Positions 50,596-57,657 of a DNA stretch of 64,000 nt are shown one piece after another. How positions within the stretch are numbered: position 1 is the stretch's first letter; each line of letters opens with the position of its first letter. The translations under genes and the position numbers were made by a program. The notes under the pieces are model-generated. The model did no database searches. It saw only the letters and a program-made list of their open reading frames with translations, and was not told the DNA's origin. This stretch comes from Hymenobacter metallicola (lineage in GTDB: Bacteria; Bacteroidota; Bacteroidia; Cytophagales; Hymenobacteraceae): contig NZ_SRMB01000001.1 of NCBI RefSeq assembly GCF_004745645.1, forward strand, positions 682,001-746,000, written 5' to 3'.

Positions 50596-50629
50596 ACAAA
50601 AAACGGGGCCCGAAGGCCCCGTTTTTTGT
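50596..50629. terminator. Bidirectional intrinsic terminator
   Basis: Perfect 15-bp stem ACAAAAAACGGGGCC with a CGAA tetraloop; T-rich tails on both strands. Lies between convergent genes ending at 50593 and 50649. Confidence 0.93.
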
Positions 50630-50648
50630 ATCAACAAGTGGCAGCGGC

Positions 50649-51164
50649 CTAGTGGTGGTGGCCGCCTTCGCCGTGGACGTGGCCGTGGGCCAGTTCTTCT
50701 TGGGTGGCGTCGCGCACGGCGGCTACTTTCCCGTCGAAGTGCATAACCATACCGGCCAGGGGGTGGTTAAAGTCCATTTTCACGGTGTCGGCGCCGATTT
50801 CGACGATTTTACCCTGCATGTGGTTGCCCTGATTGTCGGCCATGGGCAGGAAATTGCCTTCCTGCAGCATTTCCTCGTCGATTTTGCCGTCGATTTCAAA
50901 GACATTTTTCGGGATATCGACCACGGCTTGCTGGTCGTAGTCGCCGTAGGCTTGCTCGGGGGTCAGGGAGAAGTTGAAGGCGTCGCCGGCGCTTTTGCCG
51001 CTGAGCTGGCTTTCGAACTCCTCAGGCAGGCCGCTCTGGCCAAAGAGGAATACCATGGGTGCCTCGGCCTCGGCCGATTCTACCAACACTTTTTCTTGAT
51101 TTTCGTCGGTCACGCTCAAGTCGTAGGTGATGGTGACGACTTTATTGGGGCTGATCTGGGCCAT
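50649..51164 (-). CDS. slyD: SlyD-type FKBP peptidyl-prolyl isomerase
   Basis: A 171-aa cytoplasmic FKBP with insert-in-flap domain: KVVTITYDLSVTDENQEKVLVES, GLPEEFESQLSGKSAGDAF, then the IF domain and DFNHPLAGMVMHFDGKV. It catalyses proline isomerisation and acts as a chaperone. The His-rich C-terminal tail (HGHVHGEGGHHH) is the metal-binding feature of SlyD, which delivers nickel in enterobacteria. Whether it does so here is not shown. Confidence 0.9.
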   Translation of the reverse strand: MAQISPNKVVTITYDLSVTDENQEKVLVESAEAEAPMVFLFGQSGLPEEFESQLSGKSAGDAFNFSLTPEQAYGDYDQQAVVDIPKNVFEIDGKIDEEMLQEGNFLPMADNQGNHMQGKIVEIGADTVKMDFNHPLAGMVMHFDGKVAAVRDATQEELAHGHVHGEGGHHH

Positions 51165-51397
51165 AATCGGGGTGGATTAGGTATCCGGGTTGGGTGAAAA
51201 AACAGTTTAGGGCGGCTAGTTACGGAAAAGGCCTGTAAATCGGTCCGGCACTACGTATACACTTAGCTAGTACATACCCAAAGCCAAGGGGCAAGGTTGT
51301 GGATCAGCTAATTTTGCCGCACCCCGGCCCTCCAGTTGCGCGGATTCAGCTACTTTCGGCAAGCCGTTTTTATCCAATCCTATTCCACTAGTTCATT

Positions 51398-51907
51398 ATG
51401 CGTATCCACCTGCTTGCCTGTTTGCTCAGCGTGTCCGGAGTGCTGCTAAGCCAGTGTGTTTCGACCCACGAGCCCGGAGTAACTACCACGGCACCAGCTT
51501 CTACTACTGTATCTGCCGGGCAAGCAGAGTCGCTGGACCCGGACCCGAACAAGCCGTACCGAGAAATGGCAATCCAGCCGATTGCGGCTGAACCGGCCAA
51601 CTACACAGCTTCCGTAATCTGCAGGCGAGACTCAGTGGGAACGCTGCTTCTGGAAATGAAATTGAATCCGGCGCAGCGTTCCATTGAGAAGCTTTCCCTG
51701 GCCTATGGACTGCGCAATTCAGGCCAGAAGGCTAAGCAAATTGGTCAGGGGACCGGGCACTATGATTCGACCAGCCAGCGCTATTATTTCTCGACCTTCT
51801 ACCAGATAATTACCCAGCTGCCAAACCAGCAAAGGGTTTATAGCGACCTGTATCCGGTGCACGGCTGGGTTTCCACTAGCACGAATACCGTTGGGTTGCA
51901 ACTCTAG
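51398..51907 (+). CDS. Hypothetical lipoprotein
   Basis: A 169-aa protein with a lipoprotein signal: hydrophobic LLACLLSVSGVLLSQC, lipobox Cys at residue 20. A Thr/Ala-rich spacer (about 25-45) and a beta-rich domain follow. No family is recognised. It converges with the LacI-type gene, 18 bp apart. Confidence 0.65.
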   Translation: MRIHLLACLLSVSGVLLSQCVSTHEPGVTTTAPASTTVSAGQAESLDPDPNKPYREMAIQPIAAEPANYTASVICRRDSVGTLLLEMKLNPAQRSIEKLSLAYGLRNSGQKAKQIGQGTGHYDSTSQRYYFSTFYQIITQLPNQQRVYSDLYPVHGWVSTSTNTVGLQL

Positions 51908-51925
51908 GCTTGATAGCCGCAACAG

Positions 51926-53014
51926 CTACAGGTAGTAGTCCAGGTTTTCCCGGGTGATAATATCAAGCGGCAGGTACTTCAGCCGCTGCACCTCTTGCTT
52001 GAAGATCAGCAGGTCGGCCAGAGCGTAGATGCCCCGGTAGCCCTGTTTTTTGGGGTTTTGATTGATCAAAAAGTCAATCACGCCCTCGTTGAGGAAGTGA
52101 ATGTTCTTTTCCAGCAGATCATAGCCTACCAAGCGGATGTCCTCGCGGCGGTAGGCCTGCAGGTAGGGTGCTATTTCGTAGGCCTTGGAAGTACTGACAA
52201 AAATTCCCTTGAGCTGGGTTTGCGCCTCATCCAGCAGCCGGTTGAGCAGCCGGGCAAACGACGGATCGGCGGGATGGGGCAGGTCCACGCTGAGCACCGT
52301 GTGCGGACTCTTCGGCTGGTCTAGAGCAGCCGAGTCCGGGGCGGTAGGCAGTTGGGCAAAGTAGTCACGGAAGCCGCGCTCTTTCTGAGTAATATGGGCG
52401 GAATTGGCAATATCTTCGGCGATGTGCGCAATCAGGAAGGTGCCGGGCTCCGTTTGCCCGATATGCACCAGTTTGCCCGCCAGAAAACCGCTCTGATACG
52501 AATCCTGCCCCACGTAGCTCAGGGGCTGCAGCTCGGCGATATACGTGTTAAATAACACGTAGGGAATGCTCTTTTGCTGCCACTGCTCGAAGAAGGTCAG
52601 CGACTCCCGGTAAAACAGCGGGGCAATAAGAATACCGTCGGGGCGGGCCTGGGTAGCTATTTCGGCCTGCTCCCGAAACGATTCCACCTGGGTTAGATTA
52701 TACGGATACACCACAATGTTCAACCCGTATTGCTTTAGTTCACGGGCCGCCTTTTCGATGCCATTCCAGGGAGCTTGCCAATAGGGGTCCAGGGTATGAT
52801 CGGGCTGGAGCACAGCCAGTTGGTAGGTACGGTTGGAGCCGAGCGTGCGCGCAATCATATTGGGCTCGTACTCCATTTCCTTCATCATCGCCAGCACTTT
52901 CTGCCGCACATCCTCCGCCACCCGGCCCCGGTTATGTAGCACGCGGTCTACTGTTCCTACCGAGACATTGGCTTTAGCTGCAATGTCCTTGATGCGCACC
53001 GCGTTTTTCTTCAT
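51926..53014 (-). CDS. LacI-family transcriptional regulator of the amino-sugar locus
   Basis: A 362-aa regulator. The LacI HTH and hinge (RIKDIAAKANVSVGTVDRVLHNRGRVAEDVRQ) occupy residues about 6-50, followed by a periplasmic-binding-protein-like effector domain (YQLAVLQPDHTLDPYWQAPWNGIEKAA through YLPLDIITRENLDYYL). It is transcribed divergently from nagB. The 60-bp modules upstream of nagB and susC carry palindromic boxes with a central CG typical of LacI-family operators, so it is the obvious candidate to bind them, with an amino sugar or its phosphate as likely effector. ATG 53014 is preferred to an upstream start. Confidence 0.9.
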   Translation of the reverse strand: MKKNAVRIKDIAAKANVSVGTVDRVLHNRGRVAEDVRQKVLAMMKEMEYEPNMIARTLGSNRTYQLAVLQPDHTLDPYWQAPWNGIEKAARELKQYGLNIVVYPYNLTQVESFREQAEIATQARPDGILIAPLFYRESLTFFEQWQQKSIPYVLFNTYIAELQPLSYVGQDSYQSGFLAGKLVHIGQTEPGTFLIAHIAEDIANSAHITQKERGFRDYFAQLPTAPDSAALDQPKSPHTVLSVDLPHPADPSFARLLNRLLDEAQTQLKGIFVSTSKAYEIAPYLQAYRREDIRLVGYDLLEKNIHFLNEGVIDFLINQNPKKQGYRGIYALADLLIFKQEVQRLKYLPLDIITRENLDYYL

Positions 53015-53046
53015 GGGGGTCCTTGCGCTTATTTGGTAAACAATGC

Positions 53047-53080
53047 CAAAGATATCACGAAGGTAACACCTAGGCGACAA
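53047..53080 (-). promoter_or_regulatory. Promoter of the LacI-family gene
   Basis: Plus-strand CAAAGATA (53047-53054) is TATCTTTG on the minus strand; a TTG (53078-53080 in complement) lies 23 nt upstream as -33. The start codon is 32 nt downstream of the -7. No GTGTGCG-type box is present in the immediate vicinity. Confidence 0.5.
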
Positions 53081-53282
53081 GTGCCGCCGAACTCGATGCT
53101 ACGCTTGTAAGAAGACGAAAAGTAAGAGTAGGAGCAGTCGCGGAGCCAGCACCACAGCGGCTTTACTTGCCATCTTCTGTGGTTGCTCGACCACCTCATT
53201 TGCGCTCAAAGAGCGAATGTAGTGTCTGGTTTTTTTCCTACTAAGACTGCTTGGTCAACTAAATATAGTAAGAATTAGATGG

Positions 53283-53342
53283 TACTGTGCGTGTGCGCCC
53301 ACTCACACAAGAAATATTTTGCGTGTGCGCGCACATTTTTTC
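53283..53342 (+). promoter_or_regulatory. Operator module A (two GTGTGCG boxes) upstream of nagB
   Basis: A 60-bp module aligning ungapped with 57088-57147 at 50 of 60 positions. It contains box A1 GTGTGCGCCCAC (53291-53302) and box A2 GTGTGCGCGCAC (53323-53334), 32 bp apart centre to centre, about three helical turns. The boxes approximate the palindrome GTGTGCGCACAC. The module ends 10 bp before the -33 element of the nagB promoter. Confidence 0.85.
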
Positions 53343-53352
53343 ATTGCTTTGC

Positions 53353-53383
53353 TTGCATTAGTTGGGAAGGTTGCCTACGTTTG
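53353..53383 (+). promoter_or_regulatory. nagB promoter (-33 TTG, -7 TACGTTTG)
   Basis: TTG at 53353-53355 and TACGTTTG at 53376-53383 are 20 nt apart, matching the Bacteroidota consensus. The implied transcript has a leader of roughly 200 nt before nagB. The distances from the start of operator module A to the -33 and -7 (70 and 93 nt) are identical to those at the susC promoter. Confidence 0.75.
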
Positions 53384-53593
53384 ACTTAGATGCTATAGTA
53401 AGTGCCAGGAAAATCCTATTCTTTTCCTGCCCTCTACACCTATACAGATTATCTAGCTCCGCTAGTAATACTACGCCCGGCTTACTGACCTGCCGCTCTC
53501 TATAGGATGGTTTCACCATGGGGTGGACCGCCCGGAATGGCCACCTCTTGCCTCGTTCTTAAAATCTCTCACTTTTAAATACGAAAGGCCGCA

Positions 53594-55510
53594 ATGGAAG
53601 TCCTCAATTATCCTGAAACCACTTTTGAAAAGCTCCCGGTCACTATTTTTGACGATGCCCAGGAGGGAGCTGTTACCCTAGCCTACGAAATTGCCGAGCT
53701 GATTCGCAGCAAGCAGCGCAGGGGCGAGATGGTCGTGCTGGGCCTAGCTACCGGCTCGTCGCCCATCAGCGTGTACCGGGAACTGGTGCGTTTGCACCGT
53801 GAGGAGGGACTGAGCTTCCGCAATGTCATCACCTTTAACCTCGATGAATACTACCCAATGCAGCCCGACGAGCTACAGAGCTACGTCTACTTCATGCACG
53901 AGCATCTGTTTAAGCATATTGATATTCTGCCTCAGAACATTCATATTCCGGATGGTACCCTGCCCATCGATAAGGTTAAGGACTATTGCCAGGCCTACGA
54001 GAAGCAGATTGAGGAGTGCGGCGGGCTTGATCTGCAGTTGTTGGGCATTGGCCGCACCGGCCATATTGGCTTCAATGAACCGGGCTCAGCCATCACCTCT
54101 ACTACTCGCCTGGTAAAGCTCGATCCGCTAACTATCACTGATGCGGCCAAGGACTTTATTAAGGAAGAATACGTGCCGCTCCGGGCCCTGACCATGGGTG
54201 TGGGCACCATTATGAAGGCCCGTAAGATTATGCTCATGGCCTGGGGCGAGGGCAAGGCCAAAATCCTGCATAAAACGGTGGAGGGCCGGGTTTCGGATGA
54301 GGTACCGGCTTCCTTTCTGCAGCTGCACCCGCGCGTGGCGGTGGTCGTCGACCAGTGGGCCGCCACCGAGCTGACCCGGGTTAAGACGCCCTGGCTGGTG
54401 GGCATGTGCAGCTGGGACGACAACCTGATTCGACGGGCAGTAATTTGGCTGAGCCTGAAAACTCAGAAACCCATTCTTAAACTGACCGACGAAGACTACA
54501 AGGACGGCAGCCTGAGCGACCTGCTGGTGGAAGCCGGCAATGCCTATAATCTTAACTTAAAGGTATTTAACGCCATTCAGCGCACCATCACGGGCTGGCC
54601 CGGCGGCAAACCGAATTCCAACGATACCCACCGCCCTGAACGGGCTGAACCGGCGATTAAACGGTCGTTGATTTTCAGCCCTCACCCCGACGACGACGTT
54701 ATCAGCATGGGCGGTACGCTTTTGCGCCTCGTTGACCAGGGCCACGATGTGCACGTAGCTTACCAGACCTCGGGCAACATTGCCGTGTTCGACGATGACG
54801 CCCGCCGCTACGCGGATTTTGCCCTCGATTTCGCCCAAAAAATGAATGTGGGCGTGGCCCAGATGCAGCAGGAGCACGACAAAGTAGTCGAGTTTTTACG
54901 CCATAAAAAGCTAGGAGAGGAAGACAGCCCGCTGGTGCAGGATATTAAAGCTCTCATCCGCAAAGGTGAGGCGGCCGCTGCCTGCCGCTTCTGCGGCGTC
55001 AAGGAGCCGAATGTGCACTTCATGAACATGCCGTTTTACGAAACCGGGCAGGTAAAGAAAAAGCCCCTGGGCGAAGCCGATATCCAGGCCGTGGTTGATA
55101 TTCTGCAGCAGATAAAGCCCCATCAGATTTTCGCGGCCGGGGACCTGCGCGACCCGCACGGTACCCACCGGGTGTGCCTAGACGCCATTTTTGCGGCCCT
55201 GGCCCGCCTGAAGGGTAAAGAAGCCTGGGTGGAAGACTGCAACCTGTGGCTGTACCGAGGCGCCTGGCAGGAGTGGGACGTGGAAGAAATTGAAATGGCC
55301 GTGCCCATCAGTCCGGAAGAGCTGCTGCGCAAGCGTAAAGCCATTTTCAAGCATCAGTCGCAGAAAGACAGCGCCGTATTCCCCGGCAACGATAAGCGCG
55401 AGTTCTGGCAGCGCTCCGAGGACCGCAACCACACCACCGCCAAACTTTATGACAAGCTCGGCCTAGCCGAATACGAAGCCATGGAGGCTTTCGTCCGCCA
55501 CCGGTTTTAA
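53594..55510 (+). CDS. nagB: Glucosamine-6-phosphate deaminase fused to a PIG-L/LmbE deacetylase-like domain
   Basis: A 638-aa two-domain protein. Residues about 1-290 are NagB, converting GlcN-6-P to fructose-6-P and ammonia: GLATGSSPISVYREL, FNLDEYYPM, GIGRTGHIGFNEPGSA. Residues about 355-630 are a PIG-L/LmbE-type zinc deacetylase domain with FSPHPDDDVISMGGT (HPDD metal motif) and the distal His in DPHGTHRVCLDAIF. Long NagB proteins of this architecture occur in other Bacteroidota. The C-terminal domain could deacetylate GlcNAc-6-P or a related compound and so complement the deaminase; this is inference. It is the first gene behind operator module A. Confidence 0.93.
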   Translation: MEVLNYPETTFEKLPVTIFDDAQEGAVTLAYEIAELIRSKQRRGEMVVLGLATGSSPISVYRELVRLHREEGLSFRNVITFNLDEYYPMQPDELQSYVYFMHEHLFKHIDILPQNIHIPDGTLPIDKVKDYCQAYEKQIEECGGLDLQLLGIGRTGHIGFNEPGSAITSTTRLVKLDPLTITDAAKDFIKEEYVPLRALTMGVGTIMKARKIMLMAWGEGKAKILHKTVEGRVSDEVPASFLQLHPRVAVVVDQWAATELTRVKTPWLVGMCSWDDNLIRRAVIWLSLKTQKPILKLTDEDYKDGSLSDLLVEAGNAYNLNLKVFNAIQRTITGWPGGKPNSNDTHRPERAEPAIKRSLIFSPHPDDDVISMGGTLLRLVDQGHDVHVAYQTSGNIAVFDDDARRYADFALDFAQKMNVGVAQMQQEHDKVVEFLRHKKLGEEDSPLVQDIKALIRKGEAAAACRFCGVKEPNVHFMNMPFYETGQVKKKPLGEADIQAVVDILQQIKPHQIFAAGDLRDPHGTHRVCLDAIFAALARLKGKEAWVEDCNLWLYRGAWQEWDVEEIEMAVPISPEELLRKRKAIFKHQSQKDSAVFPGNDKREFWQRSEDRNHTTAKLYDKLGLAEYEAMEAFVRHRF

Positions 55511-55570
55511 CGCTGGCCCCGAAAAATTCTAGAAAACCCACCACCGGCCGGAAATAAGCTGTTTTCTGAG

Positions 55571-55593
55571 CAGCCGCTACCTAAAAGCGGCTG
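55571..55593 (+). other. Intercistronic hairpin between nagB and the MFS transporter
   Basis: CAGCCGCT and AGCGGCTG form a perfect 8-bp stem with a 7-nt loop in the 134-bp gap. No T tract follows, so it may be an mRNA-stabilising or processing structure rather than a terminator. Confidence 0.5.
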
Positions 55594-55644
55594 TTCCTGC
55601 CACCGCTATGCCCTGCTGGCCACCTGCCCAACCCTTTCTGACCT

Positions 55645-56931
55645 ATGAAACAAGCTTCTACTCGCGTCGTGCCCCCGCTGGCAATTATCGGCGCCCTGTT
55701 CTTTATTTTCGGGTTTATCACCTGGCTCAACGGCACGTTGATTCCGTTTTTGAAGCTAGCCTGCGAACTGACGTACTCGCAGGCGCTGCTGGTCACGTTT
55801 GCCTTCTACATTGCCTACGTTTTTCTGGCGGTCCCCTCATCGGTCATTCTGCAGAAAACCGGCTTTAAGAACGGCATGGCGCTGGGGCTAGTAGTTATGG
55901 CGGCCGGGGCGCTGCTATTTGTACCGGCCGCCCAGGCCCGCTCGTTTGGGCTGTTTTTGCTCGGGCTGTTTGTGCAGGGGGCGGGCCTGGCCTTGCTGCA
56001 AACGGCTTCCAACCCCTACGCAACCATTCTGGGGCCGCTGGAAAGTGCCGCCCAGCGCATCAGCATCATGGGCATCTGTAGCAAAGTGGCGGGTGCCCTG
56101 AGTCCGGTCATTATCGGGGCCGTCGTGCTCAAGGGCGCTACTGCGCTGGAAGCTCAACTAGCGGCCGTAACCTCGGCGGCAGAGAAAAACGTCCTGCTCC
56201 AGCAGTTGGCCGACCGGGTAATACTGCCTTACGTGTGCATGGCGGTGGGGCTGGTAGGGCTGGCCGGGCTGATCCGGCTTTCCAGCCTGCCCGAAATTGA
56301 CCCGCGGCCGGAAAACCCGCTTGAAGCTAGCCAGGAGCCGGCCCACAGCGTGTTTCAGTTTCCGCACCTGCTGCTGGGCGTGCTGGCTATTTTCTGCTGC
56401 GTAGGGGTAGAAGTCATTGCCGGCGACACGATTACTCAGTACGGCCGGACCCAGGGCATAAGCCTCGATGTGGCCCGCAACTTCACCTCTTTGACCCTGA
56501 TAGCCATGCTCGTGGGCTACGTCATTGGTGTGGTCACGATTCCGCGGTATGTGGATCAGCAGACGGCCCTAAGCATCTGCGCCCTGGTAGGGGTGGGCTG
56601 TACCATTGGGATTGTATGTACCCATGGCTACGCGTCGGTGCTGCTGGTGGCCCTGCTGGGGCTGGCCAACTCGCTGATGTGGCCGGCTATCTTTCCGCTT
56701 AGCATTCAGCGGCTGGGGGCCTTTACCGAGCGGGGCTCAGCGCTGCTGATAATGGGCATTGGGGGAGGAGCCATCCTGCCTTATCTCTACGGCTGGTTGG
56801 GTGAAAATGTCGGCCTGCAGCAGGCGTATCTGCTGCTGATTCCCTGCTACCTCTACATTTTGTTTTTTGGCCTGAAGGGGTATGCTTACCAAGTGAAAAC
56901 CCGGCTGAAGTATGCAGTGCCCGTCAGCTAA
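55645..56931 (+). CDS. FucP/NagP-type MFS sugar:proton symporter
   Basis: A 428-aa, 12-helix transporter of the fucose/glucose-galactose (FHS) family: FFIFGFITWLNGTLIPFLKLACEL in TM1, QTGFKNG-like loop as QKTGFKNGMALG, GLALLQTASNPYATILGP, and LANSLMWPAIFPLSIQRLG near TM10. Members of this family named NagP import GlcNAc in proteobacteria and Bacteroidota. The location between nagB and the SusCD pair supports GlcNAc or a related amino sugar as the substrate. It probably shares the nagB transcript. Confidence 0.9.
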   Translation: MKQASTRVVPPLAIIGALFFIFGFITWLNGTLIPFLKLACELTYSQALLVTFAFYIAYVFLAVPSSVILQKTGFKNGMALGLVVMAAGALLFVPAAQARSFGLFLLGLFVQGAGLALLQTASNPYATILGPLESAAQRISIMGICSKVAGALSPVIIGAVVLKGATALEAQLAAVTSAAEKNVLLQQLADRVILPYVCMAVGLVGLAGLIRLSSLPEIDPRPENPLEASQEPAHSVFQFPHLLLGVLAIFCCVGVEVIAGDTITQYGRTQGISLDVARNFTSLTLIAMLVGYVIGVVTIPRYVDQQTALSICALVGVGCTIGIVCTHGYASVLLVALLGLANSLMWPAIFPLSIQRLGAFTERGSALLIMGIGGGAILPYLYGWLGENVGLQQAYLLLIPCYLYILFFGLKGYAYQVKTRLKYAVPVS

Positions 56932-57087
56932 ATTACTCAGGCCGGTTGAACAGTACTATCCGTTGGGAACTGAAGCTGGACTAAGTAAGGAAAAAAGTTA
57001 TATCACTAATAAATGAATATTCTAATAGACGATGCCGGCTTCTACTTCACCAGCCAGCTAGCCCTAATAGCACTATTAAGTTGAAAA

Positions 57088-57147
57088 TACTGTGCGTGTG
57101 CGGCCACTCAAACTACATACTATTTGCGTGTGCGCACACATATTTTC
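57088..57147 (+). promoter_or_regulatory. Operator module B (two GTGTGCG boxes) upstream of susC
   Basis: A 60-bp module homologous to 53283-53342. Box B1 is GTGTGCGGCCAC (57096-57107) and box B2 is GTGTGCGCACAC (57128-57139), the latter a perfect palindrome. Centre spacing is 32 bp, as in module A. The 725-bp intergenic region (56932-57657) holds this module, the promoter and a long leader but no credible gene. Confidence 0.85.
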
Positions 57148-57157
57148 GATCTAGTAC

Positions 57158-57188
57158 TTGTTTCCTCGTCGAAGGAAATCTATGTTTG
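57158..57188 (+). promoter_or_regulatory. susC promoter (-33 TTG, -7 TATGTTTG)
   Basis: TTG at 57158-57160 and TATGTTTG at 57181-57188, 20 nt apart. Offsets from the start of operator module B are 70 and 93 nt, the same as at nagB. The implied leader before susC is about 460 nt. Confidence 0.75.
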
Positions 57189-57657
57189 GAACATAACTGT
57201 TCGCAGCCGCTTAGCTGGGCTGAAGCCATTCGTGGAATCAGCCAATCGGGTAGCCGGTGCTAACAGTCCGCATTGGTCAGATTTGAACGCCAATGTTTTG
57301 CCCTGTGAAGAGTTGTAGCCACCTGCCAACTCGCCACAAGTGGCCGCTCATGAATACGCCCGAGTGCATTGCCTACCGCTTTATTACCAGCCCTTGAAGC
57401 CCTTTGCGGCTTCGGCTGCCGGTAATACTTCCGTTCCGGCTGACTAATCCTTGATTATCCCAGCCGCTTTGCCCGTCAGAGCCTGCTCCCGGTACTGCCC
57501 GCAGTACGTCCACCTAGTTGCGCATTTACTACGAATTCTTCTTTCCTGCCTGATTTCCGGGTGGTTTCGGGGCGTGTGCCGCCCAGAAGTCTATTGAGGT
57601 CTGGCTTGGGAAACTGGTTTGCCGCGTTTTCTCTCTCACCAACCCCCACAGAAGGCT

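Noticed and set aside
57081..57318. Short frames over operator module B and the susC leader as possible leader peptides
   Set aside because: They begin inside the operator boxes, upstream of the predicted transcription start, so they would not be transcribed from the susC promoter.
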